This document shows positions 1-9,671 of a stretch of 37,763 nucleotides of DNA, piece by piece. Made by a program: the position numbers and the translations under genes. This DNA comes from Gammaproteobacteria bacterium (GTDB lineage: Bacteria > Pseudomonadota > Gammaproteobacteria > Pseudomonadales > Pseudomonadaceae). Under the pieces are notes generated by a model. It was not told the DNA's origin, did not search any database, and was given only the letters and a program-made list of their open reading frames with translations. How positions within the stretch are numbered: position 1 is the stretch's first letter; each line of letters starts with the position of its first letter. The stretch covers positions 1-37,763 of the forward strand of contig JAHJXZ010000008.1 in the NCBI GenBank assembly GCA_018827205.1, written 5' to 3'.

Positions 1-1046
1 GGCAGGTAGCGCTCGGGGAACTCCCAGATCACCAATTGCGGCGGGGTGTCTTTGAAGTCCTCGCTTTGCAGGTACTTGAGCATCGGGATCAGCGGGCCTT
101 GGCCGTCTTCGGCGTGGTTGCTGAGGTCGCGTTGCAAGTGCTGACGTAGGGCACCGGCAAAATTCCACGCCGGGTTGGCGCTGTAGCTGGTGCCAACCAG
201 CGCCACCGGCATGGCGCTGTCGGCGAACAGCGCGTCGTCGCCTGTGGCCTGCTCGACGGCCTGGGTTTCGCGGCGGCGCAGTTGGTCAGGCGCGGGCAGC
301 AGGTAGTCGAACCAAGGGTCCAGTGGCAGGAAACGGGTGAGGTCGCCTTTGTAGGGTTTCGCGGCGCTGGCTTGGGTGATAAACCGCTGCGGCTCGCCAT
401 CCAGACTGATCCCGCGTTTGAGGGTGGTGCTTAGTTGCTGAGCGACCAGGTCCGCGCCCTGTGGCGTCCAGTGGGTGTCGGTGCGCAGGAACATGGCGCC
501 GTTCGATTTACCGTCACGCAGGGTGCTCAGCAGGTTGGGTGCGGCGATGTCGGCGGCGCTCACCTCAGCCAGAAACTGCTGATAAAGGTTCTGCCGCAGT
601 GGGCTGGTGGGGTTGTCGCCGACAAACTCCGGGTACAGGCGCGACTTGCTCGGCACGATGGCCATCAGCAGCAGCACATCGTGCTTGGCCAGCTCATCGC
701 GCACGCCCTTGATCAGCGCCAGATTTTCGTTGATCTGTTGAGGGCCATCGACTTCCGGTTTGAACTCTTCATCCGAGTAGAGCCAGCCTTGTTCGCCGAT
801 CTGCACGCCGCTGCGGCCCTCATTGAAAAGCAGGTAGTCGAGGGCGGCCCAGAGGTTGGTGCCGATGTCTTTGACCGGCAGTTTCTCGTCGTAGTGCTGC
901 TCAAAGGTCTTGGCCAAGTCACCGTCGAGCACGCTGTATTCAGCAGGGGGGCGGTAGCTCAGTACGCCGCGCATGGAACCGACAAATAGCAGGGCCAGGA
1001 TGCCGATAAACAGGGCGACATAGAGCTTACGTAACGGACGCGTCAT
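1..1046 (-). CDS. algJ: AlgJ, periplasmic alginate O-acetyltransferase (3' end outside window)
   Basis: Membrane-anchored periplasmic SGNH-like protein needed for O-acetylation of alginate together with AlgI, AlgF and AlgX. The N-terminus has one hydrophobic anchor (about residues 7-25). The catalytic signature is visible: Asp190 and His192 in a TDTHWTP segment, and Ser287 in a VGTSYS segment, nearly the same positions as in P. aeruginosa AlgJ. ATG at 1046 follows a GAGGAG ribosome-binding site. It lies 10 bp after algI. About 348 codons are present; the family is near 390 residues, so roughly 40 C-terminal residues lie beyond the window start, and algF and algA would be expected next. Identification is secure from motifs and operon position. 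Confidence 0.95.
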   Translation of the reverse strand, partial: MTRPLRKLYVALFIGILALLFVGSMRGVLSYRPPAEYSVLDGDLAKTFEQHYDEKLPVKDIGTNLWAALDYLLFNEGRSGVQIGEQGWLYSDEEFKPEVDGPQQINENLALIKGVRDELAKHDVLLLMAIVPSKSRLYPEFVGDNPTSPLRQNLYQQFLAEVSAADIAAPNLLSTLRDGKSNGAMFLRTDTHWTPQGADLVAQQLSTTLKRGISLDGEPQRFITQASAAKPYKGDLTRFLPLDPWFDYLLPAPDQLRRRETQAVEQATGDDALFADSAMPVALVGTSYSANPAWNFAGALRQHLQRDLSNHAEDGQGPLIPMLKYLQSEDFKDTPPQLVIWEFPERYL

Positions 1047-1056
1047 GGTCGGCTCC

Positions 1057-2526
1057 TCAGAACTGGAAATAGAGAAAGGGTGAATAGCTCTGCGCCGAGA
1101 GCTTCAGTACGGAGGCGCAGAACAGCAGCAGCAAGGCGCCGCGCATCAGGTAGTGGGGCAGGGCGACTGTTGCGCCGTTGGCCTGTAGCGCTAGCGTTGG
1201 GCTGGCCGATGTTGCAGGGCGCGAGCGATAGAACTGGCGCAGGCCGCAGAACGCCATCACCGCATAGGCCAACACCAGGGTGGCGATTTGCAGGTCAGTG
1301 ATGCTGGCGCGGTTCAGTTCACTCAGCGCCCAGCCTTGGCTGCTGAATATCGCCGGGCTGAACATAGCGCTGTACATGCGCCAGGCCACGTCGAGGTTCT
1401 CGGCGCGGAAGATCACCCAGCCGAGCATCACCAAGAGGAAGGTAAAGGCCCATTTCAGTGGGTTGATCACCTTGGGCGCGGCATTCACCCCGAATAGGCG
1501 TTCAATCGCCAGCCACATGCCGTGCCAGGCGCCCCAGATCAGGAAGGTCCAGTTGGCGCCATGCCACAGACCGCCAAGCAGCATGGTCAGGAACAGGTTG
1601 CGGTAGGTGTTGACGGTGCCGCCCCGGTTGCCGCCCAGCGGCACATAGAGGTAGTCGCGTAGCCAAGTGGACAGGCTGATGTGCCAGCGCCGCCAGAACT
1701 CGGTGATCGACTGGCTCATATAGGGCTGGTTGAAGTTCTCCATAAAGCGGAAGCCCATCATCAGGCCCAGGCCGATGGCCATGTCGCTGTAGCCGGAGAA
1801 GTCGAAGTACAGCTGCGCGGTGTAGGCGATCATGCCCAGCCAGGCGTCACCGGTGCTGGGGTCGCTCAGGGCAAAGCAGTGATCGACCAAGGGCGCCAGG
1901 CTGTCGGCGATAAACACCTTTTTCACGAAGCCCTGCATAAAGCGCGTAGCGCCTTCGCTGAACTTGTCGAGGCTGTGGGTGCGGTCGGTGAACTGGTCGG
2001 CCAGGTCCTTGTAGCGCAGCACGGGGCCTGCGATCAGCTGGGGGAACAGGGCAATAAAAGCGGCAAAATTAACCAGGTTTTCTGTGGGTTTGGTGTCGCC
2101 GCGGTACACGTCGATCAGGTAGCTGAGTGACTGGAATATATAGAAGGAAATGCCGATGGGCAGGATCACGTGGGTCAGCAGGAACGGCTCAAAACCAGCG
2201 CCTTCCAACACCTTGTTGATGTTCGCGACGCCAAAATTGGCGTACTTGAAATAACCCAGAGTCGCCAGGTTGCCGACGATGCCCCAGAGCACCCAGCGCT
2301 GTGCGGCCTTGGTTCTGACCCCAGCCTGATAAATGCGCAGGCCGAAGATGTAATTCCACAGGGTGACGGCGACGAATAGCAGGAGGAAATCCACCCGCCA
2401 CCAGGCGTAGAAGGCATAGCTGCCAATCAGGATCAGCAGGTTGCGATAGCGATTGCTGCTCAGGTAATACAGGCCAAGGAAGACCGGCAGAAACAGGAAC
2501 AGGAACACGTTGGATGAAAAGACCAT
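1057..2526 (-). CDS. algI: AlgI, membrane-bound O-acetyltransferase for alginate
   Basis: MBOAT-family polytopic inner-membrane protein that passes acetyl groups across the membrane for alginate acetylation. 489 residues with about ten hydrophobic segments. Family motifs are WRRWHISLS with YVPLGGNRGG downstream, and LGGLWHGANW, whose His falls at residue 322, the number reported as essential in P. aeruginosa AlgI. A GTG eight codons upstream (2550) is open, but ATG 2526 starts the family-typical MVFSSNVF and is preceded by CGGAGAG, so I use it. The C-terminus ends SPFLYFQF. It follows algL after an unusually long 145-bp spacer, whereas other genes of the operon overlap or are within about 35 bp, apart from algD-alg8. 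Confidence 0.96.
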   Translation of the reverse strand: MVFSSNVFLFLFLPVFLGLYYLSSNRYRNLLILIGSYAFYAWWRVDFLLLFVAVTLWNYIFGLRIYQAGVRTKAAQRWVLWGIVGNLATLGYFKYANFGVANINKVLEGAGFEPFLLTHVILPIGISFYIFQSLSYLIDVYRGDTKPTENLVNFAAFIALFPQLIAGPVLRYKDLADQFTDRTHSLDKFSEGATRFMQGFVKKVFIADSLAPLVDHCFALSDPSTGDAWLGMIAYTAQLYFDFSGYSDMAIGLGLMMGFRFMENFNQPYMSQSITEFWRRWHISLSTWLRDYLYVPLGGNRGGTVNTYRNLFLTMLLGGLWHGANWTFLIWGAWHGMWLAIERLFGVNAAPKVINPLKWAFTFLLVMLGWVIFRAENLDVAWRMYSAMFSPAIFSSQGWALSELNRASITDLQIATLVLAYAVMAFCGLRQFYRSRPATSASPTLALQANGATVALPHYLMRGALLLLFCASVLKLSAQSYSPFLYFQF

Positions 2527-2671
2527 CCGTTTCTCTCCGTTGAGTGGCACGGGTCAAGGGCCAAGCCCCCCCTTTCCCCCCCACACCTGTGGACGGGTTT
2601 TGCAACATGCCCAGTGAATGGGCGAGGAGGTCGCCGTGCAGGCCGGCCTCCGTTTATTCAGTGCATCGTGT
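2527..2671 (-). other. Intercistronic spacer algL-algI with hairpins and a G-tract
   Basis: 145 bp without a gene inside the alginate operon. Read along the mRNA it holds a GGAGG/CCTCC inverted repeat (arms 2627-2631 and 2646-2650), a five-base-pair hairpin GCCCA/TGGGC (2609-2623), a CCACA/TGTGG repeat (2581-2592) and then two runs of seven G separated by AAA (2566-2582). No T-run follows any stem, so it is not a classic terminator. Internal promoters have been reported in the P. aeruginosa alginate operon, and such a spacer is a natural place for one; I see no convincing -35/-10 pair. Confidence 0.6.
2566..2582 (-). repeat. G7-A3-G7 tract, potential G-quadruplex
   Basis: On the transcribed-sense (minus) strand the 17 bases are seven G, three A, seven G. 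This can be parsed as four GGG runs with loops of 1, 3 and 1 bases, the minimal G-quadruplex pattern. It sits 40 bp upstream of the algI start codon and about 30 bp before its ribosome-binding site. Homopolymer runs of this length can also slip during replication, but a length change here would not shift a reading frame. Confidence 0.55.
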
Positions 2672-3787
2672 TCAGCTGTCGCCAGCTTTTTGCGGGCTGA
2701 ACAACTGGCTCACATCGCCGCCGAGGCGGAAGGTTTTGAACGGTCCCATCTCGGCCTTGTAGGTCTGGGCGTCGATTGAGCAGGCGTAGAGCACGCAATA
2801 GGGTTCCAGCCAGGCGAACTTGGCGTGTTTTTTCAGCTCGGCCATGTCCTGTTTTTCGCCGGTGCGTTTGCTGAAAGCGTCCTGATCCTCGACGCCGGCC
2901 ATTACCCGTTTGGCCAGCCGTTGCAGGGCTCCCTGGTTTTCCGCACGCAGGTCGACACCGTTGGCCTGGGCGAAAGCGGCGATCATCATCAGCGGCGGCA
3001 AGGCGTAGTTGTGGTAGGCCAGGGCGCGTTGGCGACGCTTGAGTTCGTTGGGCAGGTAACCGTCGGCGTCGACTTGGTTGGCACCCACGCGAAATTGCGC
3101 CACGGACCAGTCGAACAGGTCGCGGCGATCGGTGGCGATAGCGGTGGCCATTACCGACCAGGCGGCCCAGTAGCTGTGGTTGTTGATCTTACGCAGCGGC
3201 AGGTCGCTCCAGTCCTGCACCGTTTGCTCGGCCAGGGCGACAAACCAGTCTTCGATCAAGCGGGTTTGTCGCGGGTAAGCGGCCAGGGGTTGTGAGCTGG
3301 AGAACTTCAGGCGCAGGTACGCGGATGACAGGCTGCCTAGGGTCCATTTGCGCACCGATTTACCGGTGTGATTGCCCTCGGTGCTGAGCAAAGCGTCGGC
3401 TTGGGCCCAGGCGCTCATCCAATTGAGTGCGCATTCCAGTTGTTGGCGGTCACCGCGGCCCATGTAGAACATCACCTGGCGATTGACCCCGCGCTCCAGC
3501 TCAGTGATGTCCTGGGTGCTGGTGCGGTAGGCTTTTTCCGAGGTTTTATTCAGGGTCGCACGGGCCTTGTCAGAGCCTTCATATTTGCTGCGAAACTCCA
3601 GCTTGGCGGTGTAAGGCTTGGGCGGTGCGGCGCAACTGCGTGATGGCTTGTCGCTCATCTGCACTGGCGCATAGTAGCCAGCCGGCGGCACCAGATTGCT
3701 GGCGCTGGCGAATGTGCTGCATAGGGCGCTGCCGAGTAGGCAGGGGGCCAGCAGCCAAGGGGTAAGTAGCCAGTGGCTAATGTTCAT
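2672..3787 (-). CDS. algL: AlgL, periplasmic alginate lyase
   Basis: Poly-mannuronate lyase (polysaccharide lyase family 5) that clears stray polymer from the periplasm and is part of the export complex. 371 residues. A Sec signal peptide spans about residues 1-29 (cleavage predicted after a Ala-Ser-Ala). The family active-site motif NNHSYW is present with His at residue 204. The start is ATG 3787, overlapping the algX stop by four bases (ATGA), which implies coupled translation; an in-frame upstream start at 3850 lies inside algX and would bury the signal peptide. Length matches P. aeruginosa AlgL (about 367). Nothing indicates inactivation. Confidence 0.96.
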   Translation of the reverse strand: MNISHWLLTPWLLAPCLLGSALCSTFASASNLVPPAGYYAPVQMSDKPSRSCAAPPKPYTAKLEFRSKYEGSDKARATLNKTSEKAYRTSTQDITELERGVNRQVMFYMGRGDRQQLECALNWMSAWAQADALLSTEGNHTGKSVRKWTLGSLSSAYLRLKFSSSQPLAAYPRQTRLIEDWFVALAEQTVQDWSDLPLRKINNHSYWAAWSVMATAIATDRRDLFDWSVAQFRVGANQVDADGYLPNELKRRQRALAYHNYALPPLMMIAAFAQANGVDLRAENQGALQRLAKRVMAGVEDQDAFSKRTGEKQDMAELKKHAKFAWLEPYCVLYACSIDAQTYKAEMGPFKTFRLGGDVSQLFSPQKAGDS

Positions 3788-5223
3788 TGTGAATCCTTGG
3801 CCTGTGGTGCCTGGGCAACCACAGCTTTGGTCGCGCTGGGGCGTTGGCACAGGGTGGCGTCGACGCTGAGCTTGGCTGGCATGTTTTCCGGGCTGTGGAT
3901 TTCCAGGGCGAGCAGGTTGAGGTCGGCCCAGTCGGGGTCGTTGCGCAGCTCGAAGACGTAGCGGCCGGCGGTGTCGACGCGGTCGCTCTGTTCGAGCTTG
4001 AACTTTTCGCGGCGGCCATTGAGGTACCAGAGCGTGGCCTGGGCCTCATGCACGCTGGGGTCGCTGAAGGTCAGGTCGACTTGGTAATCACCGCCGCGCA
4101 AGTCCACCAATTGGCGGCCCTTGCCGTTGACCAGTACTTCGTTGCTGCCAGGCTTGAGGCTGACTGTGTTGTGCAGAGCGGCGGGTTTGCCGACACAACC
4201 GTTGTCCACCAAGGGCCGGGCCTGGCGATAGAAGCTGGCCTGGGCCAGGTCGTAGTGGGTGGCGAACTCCCAGATCAGCACTTTCGGCGGATTTTCGTGA
4301 AATTCCGGGCTGCTCATGTATTGCAGCAAGGCGCTGTCAAAACCGCCGCCACTGACCGCCATGTTGAGCACTTCGGCACCGCTGTACTGCTGCAGAAAGC
4401 CGGCAAAGTTGTAGGCCGGGCCGCTGTTGCTGGTACCCACCAGGGCAATCTGTGGATCGGCTTCATCGCCGAACAGGCTGTCACTGTCGGCCTCACCCTG
4501 GGTGGTAGTTTCAAAACGCGGCACATACTGGGTGGCGTAGCTGGTGCCACAGAACTGTGCGGCGGTTTTGTGCAAGGTGCCGGCCTTGGGCAGCAGGCCG
4601 ACCACTTTGCTTTCGAAGTCTTTCTTGGGGATGTCGGCGAAGCCGGGGATCTGCTTCAGGGTGTCGGCTACCAATTCGGCGGTGCGCTCAGCTCCGGCCG
4701 GCGTCCAGTGGTGGTCCGCCTTGAAGTAGTAGTCGGTTGCCACGCCCTGCTCATCAAACAGCGGCGACAGGTCGGGGGTCCAGATTCCGGCCTGGCGAAA
4801 GCCCTCGATGGCTTTCAGGTAATTCTGCTTGGCCAGCTTGAAGTCGAACTGGGCCTTTTCTTCAGCGGTGAGCTTCTCGCGGTTTACCAGGCCGCGGGTG
4901 GGTTGGTAGACGATCACCAGCTCCACGCCTTTGGCTTTCAGGGCATCGCGCAGCTTTTTGAACTGCCGATAGCCTGCGGGCGTGGTGCCAAAGTCGGTGC
5001 GCAGGTCATAGCGGCTGCGGAATAACCAGTCGCCTTCACCCTGCACCAGTGCGGTGAAAAAGCTCAGGTACTTGGTGTTGTACCGGCTTGGGTCCTGGGC
5101 TGCGGGGCACAGCGGGCCTACACGCTGCACCTGGTATTGCGGGCTGGCCAGGGCGCTGCCTGCTGCACCGAGCAGGGTGCAGGCGAGGGCCAGTTGACGA
5201 AGTTGCAGATGCTGTTTGTTCAC
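3784..5223 (-). CDS. algX: AlgX, alginate O-acetyltransferase with carbohydrate-binding domain
   Basis: Periplasmic SGNH-like acetyltransferase that transfers acetyl to mannuronate and also belongs to the secretion complex. 479 residues. Signal peptide about 1-27 (SALA then SPQYQ). The catalytic triad is visible: Asp170 and His172 in ADHHWTPAG, and Ser265 in VGTSNSG. The C-terminal roughly 130 residues form the carbohydrate-binding module in known structures. I use the GTG at 5223, which has a GAGGAA ribosome-binding site and gives a proper signal peptide; the longer reading from 5271 adds 16 polar residues inside the end of algG. It begins 10 bp after algG and overlaps algL by four bases. 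Confidence 0.95.
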   Translation of the reverse strand: MNKQHLQLRQLALACTLLGAAGSALASPQYQVQRVGPLCPAAQDPSRYNTKYLSFFTALVQGEGDWLFRSRYDLRTDFGTTPAGYRQFKKLRDALKAKGVELVIVYQPTRGLVNREKLTAEEKAQFDFKLAKQNYLKAIEGFRQAGIWTPDLSPLFDEQGVATDYYFKADHHWTPAGAERTAELVADTLKQIPGFADIPKKDFESKVVGLLPKAGTLHKTAAQFCGTSYATQYVPRFETTTQGEADSDSLFGDEADPQIALVGTSNSGPAYNFAGFLQQYSGAEVLNMAVSGGGFDSALLQYMSSPEFHENPPKVLIWEFATHYDLAQASFYRQARPLVDNGCVGKPAALHNTVSLKPGSNEVLVNGKGRQLVDLRGGDYQVDLTFSDPSVHEAQATLWYLNGRREKFKLEQSDRVDTAGRYVFELRNDPDWADLNLLALEIHSPENMPAKLSVDATLCQRPSATKAVVAQAPQAKDSQ

Positions 5224-5233
5224 AATGCTTTCC

Positions 5234-6820
5234 TCAATCCTGGAGTTCGACCTGGCGCTCGACGGGGTCAATCAGCACGGCCAAGTTGCGGCGCACCATC
5301 AGGTCGAGAATTTCTTCCTGCTTTTCGCCGAGGATGCCGCTGAAGCTGATACCTGTGCTTTTGGTCGGGGCAATCAACTCCACGCGGTACAGCTCAACCG
5401 ACAGGGGCGAGTCGATGGACAGTGGCCCGGAGCCGTTGGCCGCGAGGGTGCCACCGACCACGATCATGGAAATCTTGGTATCGAAGGGGTCGAGTTCGAT
5501 ATTGCGATCGGTGTCGGAGAGGTCCTTGATGTGGCCGTAAACACCGGTGAGGGCGTTGGCCGCCGAGACGTTCTCGTACAGGCGGATGTCCACGCTGTTA
5601 CGCACCCGAATACCGTGACGGGCGTTGTTCAGCACCTTGTTGCCCCACAGCAGGTTGTGCGAACTCTCGTACAGGGTGATGCCGTCGGCGTGGTTCTGTG
5701 TGACCTCGTTGTAGGCGATCAGGTTGTTGATGCTGTTACGGTCGATAACGATGCCGGAGAGCTTGTTGTCGTAGCTCTTGTTGTTGAAGATCCAGCTGTT
5801 ATCCACTTCGCGAGAGATGATGATGCCGTGCTTCTTCTTGGTGCCGTGCACGCTGTTCTCGGCGATGATCAGGCCGTGTGAACGGTCGTGCGGGTCAATG
5901 CCGTAGACAATGTTGTCGCGGTAGGTATTGCCCTTGATCACCACGTCGGCGGCTTCGTAGCAGTAGAAGCCGTACCAGAGATCGACGAACTCGGAGTTGA
6001 GCAGCCAGCCGGTCGGCTCTTCGCGCTGCAGGCGTTTGTGCATGTTCGGCGTGTACTGGGTGATGCTCACCCCGTAGGACTTGCTGGTGTTGTAGCCGAG
6101 GCTGGTGACCACACTGTTCGAGATATACAGCTCGCTGCCGCCCCACGACACCAGGAACGGGCGGAACTCGTCGGGCTTGCGGAACGTGGCCGGGCCGTTG
6201 TCTGCTTCGCGCCAAGCGGTCAGGCGGGTATCGGTGATAAACAGCTTGCCGTCGTTGACCAGAAACGCGCCGCGCTCTTGCGACAGGCGCAGTTCCTCGA
6301 CGTTTTTATCGACATGCAGGGTCGCGTTCTGGGCGACCACGATGGGCAGGCGAGCCAGGTATACGCCGGGCTTAACCTGGCTGAACTGATTGTCGGGCAG
6401 CTGCTTGGCGAGGTCTTGCAGGGTGACGTAACCACCCTCGACGAAGATTGCATTGGGCATGCCCTGTTGACGGTTGACCCACTCGCGCAGCCGTTCGTCG
6501 CCGCCGATAAAGTCCTTCAAGGCGTCCTGTTGCAGCATGCGCCGCACCACTACCTGACCTTTTTTGCTGCGCTCGATCTTGGCTTCGACCGCCTCGGCGC
6601 TGTAGCCGGAAAGATCGGGCAGGGTGGGGGCTGCCAGGTGCAGAGGCTCGATCGGCGCGCTGGTGACCGTGTAGGTCTTGGCTTGCTTGAGCGTCTGCGT
6701 TGGCTCGCTATTGGCCGCCTGTACCCAGGGTGCTACCAGTTGCAATGCACCAAGTAAAAAGCCGCTGCACAGCAAGCCGATGCCGAAGCGTTGTTTAAGT
6801 TTGTCTGGCTGCTCTGTCAT
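5234..6820 (-). CDS. algG: AlgG, poly-mannuronate C5-epimerase
   Basis: Periplasmic epimerase that converts mannuronate to guluronate in the polymer and takes part in export. 528 residues. Signal peptide about 1-35 (ending WVQA). The central part shows repeated short beta-strand turns with Asn and Gly ladders (right-handed beta-helix, CASH repeats). The catalytic motif DPHDRS is present with His near residue 311. Start chosen at ATG 6820 with a GAGGGT ribosome-binding site 10 bp after algE; the upstream start at 6862 lies within algE. P. aeruginosa AlgG is 543 residues, so the protein is complete. Confidence 0.96.
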   Translation of the reverse strand: MTEQPDKLKQRFGIGLLCSGFLLGALQLVAPWVQAANSEPTQTLKQAKTYTVTSAPIEPLHLAAPTLPDLSGYSAEAVEAKIERSKKGQVVVRRMLQQDALKDFIGGDERLREWVNRQQGMPNAIFVEGGYVTLQDLAKQLPDNQFSQVKPGVYLARLPIVVAQNATLHVDKNVEELRLSQERGAFLVNDGKLFITDTRLTAWREADNGPATFRKPDEFRPFLVSWGGSELYISNSVVTSLGYNTSKSYGVSITQYTPNMHKRLQREEPTGWLLNSEFVDLWYGFYCYEAADVVIKGNTYRDNIVYGIDPHDRSHGLIIAENSVHGTKKKHGIIISREVDNSWIFNNKSYDNKLSGIVIDRNSINNLIAYNEVTQNHADGITLYESSHNLLWGNKVLNNARHGIRVRNSVDIRLYENVSAANALTGVYGHIKDLSDTDRNIELDPFDTKISMIVVGGTLAANGSGPLSIDSPLSVELYRVELIAPTKSTGISFSGILGEKQEEILDLMVRRNLAVLIDPVERQVELQD

Positions 6821-6830
6821 AGGGCTACCC

Positions 6831-8276
6831 TCAGAATCTCCAGATGAAGTCGACAAAGGCACGGTGCATCAGCGCGTCGGTGTCACTGCCATAGGCCTTG
6901 CCGGGCTTGAACACTCCACCGCGAAAACGCACAAGGGCCGAGCGCTCATCGAGGTGCTCGGCCATCGATGCCGGCAACAGGCCTTGCTTGAAGTACTTGG
7001 TCACGACCAGATCGAGTTCCTGGCCGATGTCTTTCTCGCCCGCTTGCAGCGGCGCGATGATGCCGCTGTCACCGATGTCCTGCTGATCGTCGACCCGCCA
7101 GAACTGGTGATAAACCAGGCTGGCGTCGTAGTCGTCGTGCAGCTGCCAGGAGGTGAACGCCGTGGCCACCTGCAAGTTGGACAGCTCGCCACGGAAAGCC
7201 TCGCCGAAGCGGTGCATGCGGGCATTGGTGCCGGTGAAATTGGAGCGGTTGCTCTCCAGTCCGGTCTGGCGGAACTGCTCTGAGCTGTCGTCATCACCAC
7301 CGCCGCTACCACGGGCATAGGCACCGCCGAGGCGCCAGTTGTCGTCGATGTTCCAGCGCAGGCCGAGGTCCACTGCCCAGGCGTTGACATCAACGTTGCG
7401 CGCGCCACTGGCCAGGCGCTGGTCGCCGATCACCTGTTGTTCAAGCTCGTCGATATCACCGTTTAGCCAGGTGGCTTGCGCCCAGTAATTGAGCGGCATA
7501 GTCGAGCGGCGGTTGAAAAAGTCGCCGTCGGCGCTCAGGCCCAGCCAGGTGAGGTCGCCGGTGTAGCGCTTGCTCATCTCGTCGATGGCTTCGCCAGGGT
7601 TGGCCAGCTCGCCGGTATCGCGGCTGTGGTGGGCCTTGAATCCAAGCCAATGGCCGGGCTGCCACTGCGTCGAGATGTCGCCGAACAGGTGCTGGCGGTC
7701 TTCATCTTCTGGGGCCAGTTCGTCGAGGTCGCTGCGGTAGTCGGAGTAACGTTCGGCGACGCCGACATGGGCCTTCAGCAAGGTGGTATCGAAACTCCAA
7801 CGCAGCGCTTCGATGTTGGTGTCCCACCAGGTGCCGTCGTCGCTGCGCATACGTTGACGGCCCAGGCGCAGGTGCTCGCCGGGGTAGGCCGTAAGACCTT
7901 TGTAGTCGACCCAGAACTCGCGCAGGGCCAGGTAGCTTTTGTCTGGCTCGCGGCTGGTGTTGCCGCTGCTGCTGGTGTCGCCTTCGCTGGCTTGCAGGGT
8001 GTCGGTTTCAATGATGTCGGTCGCGGTAACGGCTTGGCCGAGGGCAAAGGCGCTCCAGTTGCCGCGCTCGCCATAGACCCAGGGGCGCACATCCAGACCT
8101 ATACCCTGAACGTCGCCGCCGTCACGGGTGCCGAGGTCGCGGTCATCTTCCGATTGCGCAGTGATCTTGAGGTCGATACCGAAGTTGTCATCACTCATCT
8201 GCGCCGCCCAAGCGGAGGAGACCGATAACAGGGAGACACTCAGGCCAAGGCCGGTGGTAATCCGGTTGAAGTGCAT
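6831..8276 (-). CDS. algE: AlgE, outer-membrane alginate export porin
   Basis: Outer-membrane beta-barrel through which alginate leaves the cell; the family structure has 18 strands. 481 residues, with signal peptide about 1-24 (SSAWA, then AQMSDD). Alternating amphipathic strands run throughout and the protein ends in a C-terminal Phe (FIWRF), the usual outer-membrane assembly signal. Two starts are possible: ATG 8294, overlapping the algK stop as ATGA but without a ribosome-binding site, and ATG 8276, preceded by AAAAGGA. I favour 8276 because it also gives a compact signal peptide. Arg and Lys residues expected to line the pore are frequent, but I did not map them. Confidence 0.95.
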   Translation of the reverse strand: MHFNRITTGLGLSVSLLSVSSAWAAQMSDDNFGIDLKITAQSEDDRDLGTRDGGDVQGIGLDVRPWVYGERGNWSAFALGQAVTATDIIETDTLQASEGDTSSSGNTSREPDKSYLALREFWVDYKGLTAYPGEHLRLGRQRMRSDDGTWWDTNIEALRWSFDTTLLKAHVGVAERYSDYRSDLDELAPEDEDRQHLFGDISTQWQPGHWLGFKAHHSRDTGELANPGEAIDEMSKRYTGDLTWLGLSADGDFFNRRSTMPLNYWAQATWLNGDIDELEQQVIGDQRLASGARNVDVNAWAVDLGLRWNIDDNWRLGGAYARGSGGGDDDSSEQFRQTGLESNRSNFTGTNARMHRFGEAFRGELSNLQVATAFTSWQLHDDYDASLVYHQFWRVDDQQDIGDSGIIAPLQAGEKDIGQELDLVVTKYFKQGLLPASMAEHLDERSALVRFRGGVFKPGKAYGSDTDALMHRAFVDFIWRF

Positions 8277-8290
8277 TGAATATCCTTTTC

Positions 8291-9658
8291 TCATGGCAAC
8301 TGCGCCTGCATGGGCTGTTGCACCTGCCAGGCGTTACCCCGTAGCTGGCGCTCTTCGCGCAGCATGCGTTCAGCCCTGAGGCGCTCTGTCGGGGGCAGGC
8401 GTTGGTTGATCTCGCTGGCCAGTTCGGTGGCTGCCGGGGTGTCTTTGGGCAGGGCGAGTTGGCCGAATACATAGGCGTTGGCCATGTCTGGCTGAATGCC
8501 TTTGCCTTGGGAGAACATCTGCGCCAGGGCGAAGTCGGCATTGAGCTGGCCGCCACGGGCGGCGCTGAGCAGGTGATCGAGTGCCTGTTGCGGGTAGATG
8601 TCGCCGAGGTAGCCGCGCAGGTAAATCTGGCCGAGGAAGTAGTTGGCACTGGGCTCGCTGGGTGCGGCTTTGCGCAGGTGTTCTTCGGCTTTCTGCGGGT
8701 TTTGTGGCAGTAGTTTGCCTTCGTAGTACAGGCGCCCGAGCAGCAGTTCGGCGCGCGGCAGGGCGGCGGCACGGCCTTGTTCGAGGTACGTCTGCATCTG
8801 TTCGATGTCGCCCAGCGCTGGGTAGTCGTAGAGCAGGCGTGCCAGGCTGACCCATGCAGCGGGGTAGTTCGGCGCGATACTTTCGAGCATGTCCTGGGCG
8901 GTGTCTTCATCGGGCTTGCCCAGCTCGGCATCGGCGAGCACCGAGGCCACGTCATCCACCCGTTGCGCCGGCACTGCGCCGCTGCGGTAGGCGCTCATCA
9001 GGCGCTCTACCAAGGCGTGCTGTTTGTCGGTCTCACCTTGCTTTTGGTACACGGTGGCCAACTCGACGTAGCAGGTGTCGGCCTCGCTAATCAGACCCTG
9101 GCAGATGGCTTCGATCTCATCCAGGTGCTGATCGTAAGTGCCTTGGGTGCGATAGAAGAGGATTTGTGCCAGGTCGGCCTGGGAGTAGCCCTGCTGGCGC
9201 CAGGTCGCGATACGTTGCTGTACGTTCATATCGGGAAAGTCCTGTGGATATTGCAGATAGAGCATCACCAGCGGCAGCAAGCTGCTGGGCTCGCCAGCGC
9301 TGAAGGAGTCGTTGAGCAGTTGCGCAGCTTCGCGGCGTTCGGCGGCGCTGTTGCTGGGTTTACGTGCCAGCAGCTTGCCGAGCCGGGCCTGCGCCCGTGG
9401 CGACTCGTCGAGTGCCAGGCGGTAGGTCTTTTCAGCCTTGTCCACGTCGGCCGGAGTGCCGTTGGCCAACTGCAGGTCGGCTAGGCCGATCTGTGCATCG
9501 ACGTAGCCCAGCTCAGCCAGTTGGCTGAAGTGCTGCTCGGCCAATTGCCTGTCGCCACGCTTCAGTGCCTCGTTGGCCAGTTGCTGGTCAGGCAGCCCGG
9601 CACAGCCGGACAGCAGCGCAGCACTGAGCAACAACAGATGAGGAGATGTATTCGCCAT
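8291..9658 (-). CDS. algK: AlgK, TPR outer-membrane lipoprotein of alginate secretion
   Basis: Lipoprotein scaffold that localises the AlgE porin and links periplasmic modifying enzymes. 455 residues. The lipobox LLSGC is at about residues 15-19 after a short hydrophobic leader. The rest is a run of helical TPR/Sel1-like repeats with recurring A-x-x-x-L-G and Y-x-x-A patterns. ATG 9658 is preceded by an excellent AAGGAGG; the longer reading from 9730 would sit in alg44 and hide the lipobox. Length is close to the 475 residues of P. aeruginosa AlgK. Confidence 0.95.
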   Translation of the reverse strand: MANTSPHLLLLSAALLSGCAGLPDQQLANEALKRGDRQLAEQHFSQLAELGYVDAQIGLADLQLANGTPADVDKAEKTYRLALDESPRAQARLGKLLARKPSNSAAERREAAQLLNDSFSAGEPSSLLPLVMLYLQYPQDFPDMNVQQRIATWRQQGYSQADLAQILFYRTQGTYDQHLDEIEAICQGLISEADTCYVELATVYQKQGETDKQHALVERLMSAYRSGAVPAQRVDDVASVLADAELGKPDEDTAQDMLESIAPNYPAAWVSLARLLYDYPALGDIEQMQTYLEQGRAAALPRAELLLGRLYYEGKLLPQNPQKAEEHLRKAAPSEPSANYFLGQIYLRGYLGDIYPQQALDHLLSAARGGQLNADFALAQMFSQGKGIQPDMANAYVFGQLALPKDTPAATELASEINQRLPPTERLRAERMLREERQLRGNAWQVQQPMQAQLP

Positions 9659-9671
9659 GTCAGCGTCCTCC

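Noticed and set aside
2566-2582. Phase-variable coding switch in the G-runs
   Set aside because: The runs are between genes and upstream of the algI ribosome-binding site, so length changes would not shift a frame.
3844-5025. 393-codon open frame on the plus strand opposite algX
   Set aside because: Shadow of a high-G+C gene. Its composition is typical of antisense frames and the minus strand is clearly algX.
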